DNA of 64,000 nucleotides. Origin: Halicephalobus mephisto (taxonomy: Eukaryota > Nematoda > Chromadorea > Rhabditida > Panagrolaimidae). Under the pieces are notes generated by a model. It was given only the letters and a program-made list of their open reading frames with translations, did not search any database and had not been told where the DNA came from. A program made the translations under genes and the position numbers. The stretch lies in NCBI GenBank assembly GCA_009193035.1, contig SWDT01000224.1, forward strand, positions 248,001 to 312,000. The letters run 5' to 3'. Of this stretch, positions 10,312 to 19,601 are shown in pieces. Every line of letters begins with the position of its first letter. Positions within the stretch are counted from its first letter, which is position 1.

Positions 10312-11859
10312 CTTGGAGCTGAAGTTTACACGAGCGTTGTTAAATGATCTCCTGAATGTTATCTGTTTTTTTATTAAATTATAAGAATGTTTATTCTATC
10401 AATGGTAAATAAAACATTAACCAAAAATTGATCCAAAGGTTGTTTTTGAGCTTTAGCCTGGGAGTTTGTTCAGAGATGAGTGCGTTTTGTATAATCCATT
10501 CAGACGACTAATTCCTTGTAAGCCGTTCAGTACATGAATACGTTAATTGCGGTAAGTTTGGTAGCTCATTGTCAATGAGGACTCCGTCAAATCCTTTGGC
10601 AGAAAATCGATATGCTAGGAAGAGCACTTATTACTGCAAATTTTCTTTCAACGGTTGGGGAGTAGAATTTCAATTCCATAAGTTTTGTGCAATAAACTCA
10701 CATCATTATACTCAAATTTTCCCAGCACTTTGTAAGTGGATGGAACTTGGAAGAAACAATTATATCGAAATGCTCTTGATTACGGTTCTTAGGATGGAGG
10801 AATAGTGATATGGCTGAAATCGATAGAGTGAGTATCTTTATATCCTGTTGAGTCATTTCAAGAAATCTCAGTTGTTCAGCTTTCTTTTACAGTGGAAGAA
10901 GAACGTCAAATGGTGGACGAATATGATATTTATAACCTCGGGGAACGCCGCAAAAATGGAGGAAGATTTCGAAGTTATCGCTTGTTGTTACGAGGGGATT
11001 CGAGAGACGTAACAAGTTCTTTTTTGACAGAGAGGGACTGAGTGACTCACTACTTTGAGTCTGGTCCGTCTAATTGTCCTTATAACCATCATTTTCAAGT
11101 GAGTAGTGGACTAATTCTTAGAGTTGAATTTTTGAAAGAAAAGTACCAGCGTGGTTTATATAAATGTCAAGAGATTACTGATTCTTTTATTGCGCAATTG
11201 CGAAAAGTTCGGCCGTTTTCTAGTATGCTTAACTGCTCTCTTCTTTTCCCACTATCTTTCGTTGCATGCTCTAGTCGACGGGATCTCACAGAAGGAAAAC
11301 GGTTGCGCTTATTGAATAATTAAGTCAGATATGTTGTCTTCGGTTTAATTACCCAAGTTTGAGGTAAACATTGAATTCCGCTCTTGAGTAATCTTGTGGC
11401 GAGAATAGTGTTAAATTTTGGAATGCTCTGTTCAGACAGAGTTCATATTCTTTTGGTTAGTTGTCTTGAATTGTCACTAGTTGACAATGAACAAAATCGT
11501 TGGCTTTTCCAAATTGTAGACTCTCGAAATCAACAAGCTCTATTAGAGAATTATATATGAAAGAACTAACAAATACTCAGAAAATCACAACATCAAAATA
11601 CTGAATTAAAAATGGATTATTTTGTCAAAATTAATAAACTTTTCGGATTAATTTTGAAAAATAAAATTATATCTAAGAAAACATTTTTTGTTTCAATGTA
11701 AAAATTGTTAAAATTCAAATCGCACTTTTCGACGAACTTGATTGAACTGTTAAAAGATATTCGTTCAACAATATTTTATTTTAAAATATGAAATAGAGCG
11801 ATTTATTGTTTCACTAAACATTAAATACAGAAACTTGGAAAATTATTAAAGGTCTGGGT
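10312..11859. other. Intergenic region with one doubtful micro-ORF
   Basis: This lies between the hsp70 3' end and the 3' end of the next minus-strand gene, so no promoter is required here. At 10810 an ATG opens six codons followed by a GTGAGT donor and a TTTTACAG acceptor at 10892. Both reading frames after that acceptor stay open for 40-50 codons. Without similarity or a start context I do not call a gene. The rest is AT-rich without repeats that I could recognise. Confidence 0.4.
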
Positions 11860-12618
11860 TTAGGTGTGATGAAGGGGACCTTTTCCCTTGTAGATGCGCT
11901 TGAACATGGAATGAAGATCGGGTTTCATGTAGTTGATCTCTTCAGAAGAGGATGAGGAATCTTCTGGTTTAGTTTCTTCTTTTGAGGCTGCACCGGTAAT
12001 CACGGGTTCTGGTTGGGTGGAATTGTTCTCGGGAGCAGTGGTTGAAGGCTCGTTTGTGGATTCTTTGGGAATCACGATGATTTTGACCTTGATTGGAATC
12101 TCCGTTGGACTTGCAGTGGTTTCTACTTCTTTGATTTCTTTGTTGAGGACTTCTGGAGTTGATTCTTCAACAGGGGCTGCGGTAGAAGGCTGGGCAGATT
12201 CTGAAGTCACTTCTGGTTGTGGATTTTCCGTTGTTTCAAGAACGGTTTCTGGAAGTCCTCGGATGTTGTCTACTGTAGTTTCTGGAAGAGTGGTCGAGGT
12301 GACTTCCTCGAGTGGGGCGACTTCTGGAGCAGCGGTCGTGATTACAGATTTCACATTGGCAATGATTTCGGCCGTTGCAGGAGCTACAGTAGACTCAACC
12401 TTGACTTCAGGAGTTGTCTCGACTGGAGCTGCAGTTGGTTCAATTTTCTCTTCAGAATCAGACTTGGAAGCGGCGATATCGGTGATCTCCTTCTGATTCA
12501 AGCCTCTTCCGAAGTAAACCCAGGAGTTCCCAGTCCCTTCGACAACTCCCTGAGGCTTGATCATGAAGCCTTCACTAACGGCGAAAAGTACGGTAACAAA
12601 CACGATAGAAAACTGCAT
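11860..12618 (-). CDS. Secreted Thr/Glu/Pro-rich low-complexity protein
   Basis: A single exon encodes 252 residues. The N-terminus MQFSIVFVTVLFAVSEGFM is a clear signal peptide. A short ordered segment follows (WVYFGRGLNQKEITDI), then about 150 residues dominated by Thr, Ser, Glu, Pro and Ala with many TTAPE/STAAP-like words, suitable for mucin-type O-glycosylation. The C-terminus is different: a conserved-looking basic patch (KPDLHSMFKRIYKGKGPLHH). The ordered ends around a disordered middle suggest a secreted matrix or cuticle-associated protein or a peptide precursor, but I do not recognise the family. The large antisense open frame in the same interval is a by-product of codon bias. Confidence 0.8.
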   Translation of the reverse strand: MQFSIVFVTVLFAVSEGFMIKPQGVVEGTGNSWVYFGRGLNQKEITDIAASKSDSEEKIEPTAAPVETTPEVKVESTVAPATAEIIANVKSVITTAAPEVAPLEEVTSTTLPETTVDNIRGLPETVLETTENPQPEVTSESAQPSTAAPVEESTPEVLNKEIKEVETTASPTEIPIKVKIIVIPKESTNEPSTTAPENNSTQPEPVITGAASKEETKPEDSSSSSEEINYMKPDLHSMFKRIYKGKGPLHHT

Positions 12619-13978
12619 CTTGGAGGAAAGTGGAAATCGAAACTGAACGAAATCAACATTTGGAACTGACTAAATATTGAGAGGGAAAGGGACGCCCCTG
12701 GCCAAACACATATTGCCCCAGGGCCCTTCCCGACGAAAAAACCGCAGATTCCAAATATGGCAACCACTGACCAAACAATCGAAAATGACCGAAAACATAG
12801 AAAAAGAAAATCGAGTTTTTGTATCGTCACAAAAAGTGAATTTTCGAAATGTCAACAACACGAAATCGGAAAAGTAGATTTATTATTTTTTATGAAAATT
12901 AGTTTTACGAAATAATTACGGTAAATTTATTTTGTCTGAAAACAAAAATGATCATGTTCAAATTTGGGATTTGATTTTCCGTTTGTTTTTTGTTCTATTT
13001 TGGGAAGCAGACTTCGATTCAGGGATCAGTGTTTAGATAAACCTCGATCGGATTTAGTACTCTCATTCCTGACAACCTAGTATCCAGAAAAAACAGATTT
13101 CTCCCAGATTTAGGATAATAAGTGATTTTTTGTTTTTTTCTGGAAATTTCCCGAATTCTAAAATTGGAAAATCAGAATTTTTTTATTTTGTTACTGCAAA
13201 AATTAAAATAAAAAATCCAGTTATCTGCTCTCTATCTCGTCCCAATATAGCCCGTCATCCGATCTGGGGATTCGTTGACCGTTAGATTTTACATTTTTTA
13301 CTTTGTCAAGCAAGTCGAAATTTTTTTAGAATTAAATTTGATGATAAAGTGTCTAATTTTATACATGACGTGAGAAAAATGATATCATACAAGGATGAAT
13401 CACGATTACAACTATGGTTTCGTTTTTGTTAATATCATGAACGATATTTTTACAATTCTTTAAATACCTTTAGAAATCATCAAAATAGAAAACTGAATCG
13501 AAATTTGAAAGCTAATAATGCATCACAAGTACTGTAAAAATTAATTTTGCAATTTTTCCGAGTTCATGTTATTCATTTTGAATAATTTGCTTAAAAATCG
13601 TTCAATTTTTTTCAGAAAAGGTTCTTAGTGAAAATAATTTATTTAAACACGTAGAATTTAAAAAATAAATATATTGAAATAATAGTTTTTTTTGAAAAAT
13701 GAATTTCAATTTTATCTGGTTTTTAGTCAACAACGAAGATCGTGTTCATTGTCCTATTTGTTCTCCTTGTGGACATCAGACAGAAGTTGTGTATCTGAAT
13801 CGACATCGATAACCATTAATTTTCAAAAAAAGTGTCATTTCTGAAATTACTTCAAAAAATATTTTTCTGTTATCCGAATTCTAAAATTATGCCAATTCGG
13901 TTTATTTTTGTCTTCAATAAATACTGTAGATATGGTTTAAATGAAGATTATTAAAAAGTAAATACTTAACTAATGCTG
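12619..13978. other. AT-rich intergenic region
   Basis: This is the upstream region of the secreted Thr-rich gene, 1.36 kb long. The first 60 bases before its ATG contain no clear TATA box. A 37-codon open frame at 13699-13812 contains a CPICSPCGH cysteine cluster but is too short, and lacks context, to be called. Nothing else is supported. Confidence 0.4.
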
Positions 13979-15117
13979 TCACATCGGTCTTAAGTACTGT
14001 ACTCGTTGGAGTAGCAACTGGAAAAGTCGTCTTCCTGCCGAGGGAACTTCGGGGTCGAACGAAGGATGGGGTACCGCTTTCGGCGTTGGGGTAGTTGATG
14101 GGGGATCCCCAACATAGCTTCTAGTCAAGGCAGCGAATTCCAAGCCGAAAAGTGGAGTTCCATCTGTTACTGTAAATTTCCTAATTAATTTGAATTTGGT
14201 TCTAAAAACATCTTGAATAGTGTCTGGGAAAGTGGAGTTTTGAACACTGTCCAAGTTTGGTATTCGAACAGAAAATAACACACCCTCAGAACAACCCATG
14301 TCTGGATTTTCTTTCTCTCTTTCTTCTTGCCGTTTGGCTCCGACAGGGTCCCACTGAACTCTGGAAGAAGGGGGTTTGTAGACGCCACAATCCGCTCTGA
14401 AAAGTGAAGCCAATTCTTTTTTAGCCCTTTCGGACAATCTGGCCAGAAGGACTTGCTTTTCTTTCCTGATCTCCTGAATCCTGTCATATGCCTTCCTCGC
14501 TTCTGAAGACAATTTTTCCAACTGAAATTACAGTAATCGTAAATTATTATTAATAAATTTCCCACTTTTTGTTGGAATTTCCTGTCTCTTTCCAGAAAAA
14601 CATTCAAATATTCCTCAAAGTTCTCGAAAGCAGCTATAGAAAGACGGTCACGACCCCATTCCCTCAACATGTCCGCCTTCTCCATCGCCGTCAAAGACAT
14701 GTTTTTCAAAATATTAGAAAATTCAACTTTTTCTTCAGGCAAAAGTTCTACGAAGAAATTAGCTCTGAATTTGTTTTCAAGTTCGCCAAATTCGGCAATT
14801 TTTAATTTTAAATTAGTCGGGAGGTTGTTGACCAACTCCCTAGTTGCGGCCAGCTGAGGCCCACAATCCACATTCATCGGGACTCCTGACCAGATTTTCC
14901 TCAACTGTCTTCTGTAAGAAATCGGAAGGATCTTGACAAACGTCGGGACTTTGCATGGAACAGCCTAAACAAGATGGAGATTACTGTAGAAAAGGCAAGT
15001 AAAACAAACATAATCCGGAATGTCCTTTGTGTAGCTTGCCGTGGAAGTTTCTCCGGATTCACAACTTGTGAATCCAAACAGAACGACAGAAATGAAGGAA
15101 AATTTCCAAATCCACAT
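13979..15117 (-). CDS. Secreted SXP/RAL-2 (DUF148, Ani s 5-like) family protein
   Basis: Exons are 15010-15117, 14566-14964 and 14521 down to 13979. A probable extra intron at 14170-14283 is a multiple of three and stop-free, so the product is about 311 residues spliced or 349 unspliced. A signal peptide (WKFSFISVVLFGFTSC) is at the start. Residues about 90-200 show two helical repeats typical of the nematode SXP/RAL-2 cation-binding domain: a LLPEEKVEFSNILKNMSLT helix, an LREWG segment and a second KLSSEARKAYDRI helix. The C-terminal tail is Pro-rich. Family members are secreted, nematode-restricted and often antigenic; their biochemical role is poorly defined. The extra intron carries one unit of the GATAGTGTC hairpin repeat, which supports its being an intron. 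Exon 1 is placed by the signal peptide and by phase. Confidence 0.78.
14170..14283 (-). repeat. Intronic hairpin-repeat unit in the SXP/RAL-2-like gene
   Basis: On the plus strand, 14213-14260 reads GAATAGTGTCTGGGAAAG ... GAACACTGTCCAAGTTTGG. This is a degenerate copy of the inverted repeat found in tandem at 15.5-15.96 kb. The surrounding 114-bp segment has GTGTGT and TTTACAG borders but stays open in the host reading frame, so it can be read either as an intron or as 38 extra codons. Confidence 0.6.
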
Positions 15118-15345
15118 TTTGTGAAAACTGCACCGACTCCGAGGGCCAGTAAGTCCACAAATGTGTTCTCGACTGACCGCTCATGTGCTCGGTAAACAGC
15201 TTACGTGAAAAACGGTTCAGCTCGTGACCTCACGGCTAGACCATTTCTAAAAAATCTTTTAAATTCTTATTATTTCCCAGGAATTGTTTCAGTTTTTGTT
15301 GACAGAACAGATTTTATTATTTCTTCTAGAAAAAAGATTTGTCAT

Positions 15346-16050
15346 TTATCCAAACAAATCACTCCAAAAATGCTTAAAACGATTAAAGAAAGATTCATCA
15401 TTGCCCTTGGTTGAGGAAACGGAAGATGGAAGGCCAACGTCGTCGATTTGGGGATCAGGAGGGGTCTGAAACATTGTTTTTATTAAAAAGATAGAAAATC
15501 AGCTTCAGTAGTAATTTTGGATAGTGTCTAAAAAATTCTCGTTTTCGGTTGTTTCGGACACTATCCAAGATTACAATTAGGAAAAACAACCATGGATAGT
15601 GTTCGGAAGTTTAGAAATCAAGTTGTTTCGGACACTATCCAAGATTACAATTAGGAAAAACAATCATGGATAGTGTTTGAAAGTTTAGAAATCAAGTTGT
15701 TTCGGACACTATCCAAGATTACAGTTAGGAAAAACAATCATGGATAGTGTTTGAAAGTTTAGAAATCAAGTTGTTTTTAAACACTATCCAAGATTGCTGT
15801 AGAGAAAAACAATCATGGATAGTGTCCAAAACCTTGGGAATTAAGGTTTTTTGAACACTATTAATAATTTCTATTGGAAGAAATAATCCCAGATAGTGTC
15901 CAAAACTTCCGATATCGGGGTTTTCTAAATAATATTCAACTTTGACAATTATGGACGTACTTCTAGAGTTATTCCATTGATGCTGATTTCGGCAAATACG
16001 ACAGACAGTAATCCCAGGAGGAAAAAAACACAAACGATATTAAATTTCAT
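15346..16050 (-). CDS. Small secreted peptide (69 residues), unidentified
   Basis: Two exons, 15961-16050 (30 codons) and 15346-15465 (39 codons plus stop), join in phase 0 across a 495-bp intron. Exon 1 starts MKFNIVCVFFLLGLLSVVFA, a textbook signal peptide with a cleavage site after VFA, then EISINGITLE. Exon 2 gives TPPDPQIDDVGLPSSV and ends SFFNRFKHFWSDLFG. The mature part would be about 49 residues without cysteines, with an amphipathic aromatic C-terminus. It lies between the F-box and SXP/RAL-2-like genes on the same strand, 228 bp upstream of the latter. I do not recognise a family; a secreted effector, antimicrobial-like peptide or hormone precursor are all possible. The signal peptide, clean splice sites and matching phase support a real gene. 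Confidence 0.65.
15516..15957. repeat. Tandem array of hairpin units inside an intron
   Basis: Five to six units follow each other with a period of about 74 bp: GACACTATCC begins at 15557, 15631 and 15705, and AACACTATCC at 15780. Each unit carries GGATAGTGTTTGAAAGTTT and the roughly complementary GTTTCGGACACTATCC about 12 bases later, so each folds into a stem. Units diverge toward the 15.95-kb end. The array fills most of the intron of the 69-residue peptide gene. Confidence 0.85.
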
Positions 16051-16370
16051 CGTGTCGAGTCACAATTATTTTTGCCGGTTTTTTCATTTATAAATACGAC
16101 TATAAACGGATTTAAACGACAAAGACTATTTTATGAAATAAGCGTATTTGCGCAGAATGCAGGTGTTCTATCGGACTGTCCACTGGATGATTTCATCAAA
16201 ATCAGAAAATGTTTATCCAAATACATCAGAAATCTTCGTTTCAAATCGCCAAAACGCTAAATTTGTACTAACTAAATTTAATTAAAAATCTATGTACAGT
16301 AAAAGTGATCTGTAACCCAAAACAAATAATGGAGTTTGAATCTGCAATCTAGTCTAATCTACAGTAGTTC

Positions 16371-17580
16371 CTAGTAATGGCCTTCTAGATCAGTGGTTCG
16401 GTCGTTTCTGACATCAACTGCTTGGATGACGAAATAAAGAGGCTAAAATTAAATAGTTAATTATTGATTGAATTAATAAACCTACAGAATCAATAAAAAT
16501 CAAAAGTTCGAATTTGTCATTATTTCTATTTTTAAAAACCAAAGGTTCTGTAGATACTCTGTCCTGATTCTGAACCCACGGATGTTCCTTCAGTTCAGTC
16601 ACGATGTGTTCAAATTCGTTCGTTTTCATGAGAGATAATTTTTTGAAGACTTTTGGAGTTCTCATCTGACACCAGTCTTCCACAAAGTTCCTGATACTTC
16701 CGAAAGGCCAGAAGGCAATTGAACAGAGCTCTAATCCTTCCAGAGGACAATCAAGGTCGAGGAAGGTCGAGAGGATTCTGGGTCCTGTTCTGGAGAAGGT
16801 AGAGATAATCTCCTCAGTCAAAGCAGAGTCCTCTTTGGTCGTGCAGAGTTCTCTAAAGTTCCTCGTTCTGGAAAGAATTGAAGACTGGAAAAATCGGTAA
16901 ACAGAATTTGCATCTTGGAAGTTGCAACACTGAACTTTGAGCATGTCCAGACAAAATTGATTTCCTTCAAAGATAGCCAGAAATTTGGACAAAGCTGATT
17001 CGTCGAGGTTTTTGAAATCAAGACATTTCATCCCAAAGTACCTGATGTGTTTGAAATGGGTCTTGAAGAGATAATCAGTGAACTGGATCAGATGGGGGCT
17101 TACGGGGGAGAGTTCCATGTACCTTGAAGTCAGCAAAACACTTTCGAGTTCGAAAAATCCAAAGTGTTTTTCCAGATCGAAATTATTCAATTCCGCCAAA
17201 CGAAATTTAAATTGTCTGAAAAACAAAAAAATTAATTTACAATTTTTTCTGAAAATTCGTAATTTTTAATTTTTAAATATTATTTTTGACATTGGAACTA
17301 CAGTAGATGCAAAAAATAATTACTTGAAAATCCGTCTTTTCATGCACTGCTCCATGTTGCCGTTGTAGTGGATCGGATGCAGGTACAGACACAAAGTTAC
17401 GTTTTCTCCGTCCAACTCCTGCGTGACACTCATGAACACCCTCGGTTTCGCCAGATCCCTCCGGCATTTCCTGATCAGCCATCCTAGCTGCTTGCAGACG
17501 AGAGCAACATTGTCCACAGAAGTCGGAGGTAGCTTCTTCAGAATCTCGATTTGACATAGCAAAGGCAATTGAAGAAGCAT
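16371..17580 (-). CDS. F-box protein, nematode type
   Basis: Three exons, 17324-17580, 16486-17215 and 16371-16442, encode 352 residues with consistent phases. Residues about 3-45 (LQLPLLCQIEILKKLPPTSV, then NVALVCKQLGWLIRKCRRDL) form an F-box, which binds SKP1 in a cullin-1 ubiquitin ligase. The rest is a long Leu/Phe-rich region of the kind found in worm F-box-associated (FTH/FBA-like) domains, expected to recognise substrate. The last exon adds VIQAVDVRNDRTTDLEGHY. Worm F-box genes belong to very large, fast-evolving families, so the target is not predictable. The gene stands in a run of minus-strand genes, 320 bp upstream of the small secreted peptide gene. Confidence 0.78.
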
Positions 17581-17935
17581 TTTTCTGTCAAGTCATGGAC
17601 TTTAGTCTTGACTGAAAGATGATCCAGACGAGAATTACATCAAAGAAACAAAATCCGAATTTTTTGGTTTACGTCCGCCGCAAATTGTCACAGCTACCCG
17701 GTTCAAGACCAGACAGCTGGTTGGCAGTTGCTTTTCCCAGACAAAGTTTGAGGACAGCCGGTGACATTGTCACGTCAAAAACACCTAACTGACCAGGACA
17801 TAAGAAAAATTGTCAAAGTTACTGAAAACCTTGCTTTTTCGTTTTAATATTTATCTCGCTCGGAGTAGGGACCATTTCAAATACATTATATGCAATGAGT
17901 CTTTTTTATGACTTGTTATCGCAGGAACCTGATAT

Positions 17936-18008
17936 CGAATCCCCCGACGAGGAATCGAACTTGAGTTTCGCGAATGGGAGTCACGTGCACTGACCACTAA
18001 ACTGCCGA
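17936..18008 (-). repeat. tRNA-derived element (tRNA-like, not a functional tRNA)
   Basis: Read on the minus strand, the element contains TTTAGTGGTCAGTGCACG, resembling an A box and D arm. A well-paired anticodon arm follows (CGTGA / TCGCG around loop CTCCCAT, which would give anticodon CCC), then AGTTCGATTCC resembling a B box. The T stem and acceptor stem do not pair, so it is a decayed tRNA or a tRNA-derived SINE rather than a working gene. The end TTCGATTCCTCGTCGGGG is closest in look to an aspartate or glutamate tRNA. A relative lies at 28873-28945. Confidence 0.55.
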
Positions 18009-18137
18009 AAAAAACGAAGCGAACAGGAAATAGAAGATACAAAGTTGCGAGAATTTAATAATCTTTTATTGACTTAATATCTGTGAAAGATCATTGCAAA
18101 TTTATTACAATTTGTAAATTATTTTTATCATATTTGG

Positions 18138-19601
18138 TTAATTTACCACAATGTTCTCTTTCTGAAGGCTTCCCAAAAACGGCCAGATGAAGGAGGATAT
18201 CACAGCAATCGTAATAAACATGAACAATTTTGACCAAAAAGCTTCTCTAGGAAACATTTGCTTTTGTTTTTCTTTCGAGAAAATTTCTGGATGAGATGAA
18301 TAATATTCGATAGTCTTTTCAAGACAATGGTTGTTCACTGGGCTGTATCCGAAATCCTCAACGGCCTTCTTGATGGAGTAGGTATTAGTCAAGGCGAGAA
18401 GGTTAACTTCGAATCTGGTAAACAAAGGCTCTATCTTGAAAATGTGATAGACCATTTCGGACAAAAAAGCAAGATAATAAATGAACCAATATGGAACTCT
18501 CATTGAAGGCGGCTTCTGTCCGATAGCCTTGATCAAGGGGAACCAAAATCCAACATTCTCAATTGGCGGCCCTCCATCCACGATGAAGTAAGCATTGCCG
18601 TTTGTTGGGGACTTATGGCCACGTCTGAGGGACTTCTCTGCGAGCATCATTGCTTGACAAACATTCTCGACATTACTGTATTGACTGAGACAAGGAGAAC
18701 TTTTTTCGAAAGTCGCTTTGAAAAGTCCCTTGGAACATATTTCTACAGTAGTATGGGTACTTCTCATTTCACCAGGACCATAGATTCCTCGAAGACGGAG
18801 AGCACAAGTTTCGAGTTTCTTTTCTCTCGCGACTCGGAGGATATTCTTCTCAGCAATGCACTTTGATTCACCGTAATAAGTTAAAAACTAGAAAATTAAA
18901 TGATAAATCGATTTAAAACACAGCATTATTACTTTGTCTACATAAGGAGCATCCTCCTGGAGATCGTGTATTTCCTTATCCCCGAAGACAACCGCTATAG
19001 TACTCGTAAAAATCAGTCGTCGACAACCCGCGGCGATACACTCGGCAATTACCAAATTAGTTCCTTCGACGTTCACAAGGTATGTCATATCTTTATCTAA
19101 CTGAAAAATTCACTTTTATCCATGCTCAATTTGACAATTTCGATAGCGTTTTTGATAGTATCTGAAAAACTCAGGAATGAAGTGCTTTGAAACACTATCT
19201 TGATTCTGATTAAAAGCTTGAAGCAATTTCAAAAAGTTGAAATTTTAGATTTTTAGGAAATTAAAAATTTTTTAATATCCTATTTAAGTTTTTGGAATTT
19301 GTGAGGATTTTGTTTCTTTGAAGTTTCTGAGTTTTTAAAATAAAACACTTACGGAAGCCCCTCCGCTCATCCCGTAAGCAGCAATGTGGAAGCAGGCGTC
19401 GGACCCCTGAAGAGCTTCTTTCAGTTTCTCTCTGTCCAGAATAGAACCTTTTATGCATTTTACAGTATTCAAGTTTAGGCCGATTGCTGGGAAAGAAGGG
19501 AACTGAAGATCGAGCAGAACTACTTCATGGGAATCCTTCCTGAGGTCCCTGGCAAGGACCTGTCCGAGGTAACCTCCGCCTCCGAGAACACAAAACTTCA
19601 T
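18138..19601 (-). CDS. SDR42E-type short-chain dehydrogenase (3-beta-HSD-like)
   Basis: Three exons, 19353-19601, 18933-19100 and 18138-18887, all in phase 0, give 388 residues. The N-terminal Rossmann motif is GGGGYLGQ. The active-site pair is Tyr144-xxx-Lys148 in YYGESKCIAEK. Family-specific stretches FHIAAYGMSGG, ALRLRGIYGPGE and AYFIVDGGPP match the SDR42E branch of extended short-chain dehydrogenases related to 3-beta-hydroxysteroid dehydrogenases. A C-terminal hydrophobic span (FMFITIAVISSFIWPFLG) suggests a tail anchor, probably in the endoplasmic reticulum. It likely oxidises or reduces a sterol or lipid substrate with NAD(P), but the substrate is unknown. Intron 2 (19101-19352) carries a hairpin repeat unit at about 19153-19202. 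Confidence 0.9.

Noticed and set aside
10810..11012. Two-exon micro-ORF after hsp70
   Set aside because: Splice signals are acceptable but the product is about 45 residues with no signal peptide or motif, and two frames are equally open.
13699..13812. 37-codon ORF with a CxxC-like cluster
   Set aside because: Too short, AT-rich context, no promoter or splice support, and overlapping open frames.
15516..15957. CRISPR-like array (regular 74-bp repeats)
   Set aside because: The units are diverging inverted repeats without unique spacers, inside a eukaryotic intron.
17936..18008. Functional tRNA-Gly(CCC)
   Set aside because: The anticodon arm pairs well, but the T stem and acceptor stem do not, so it is listed as a tRNA-derived relic.
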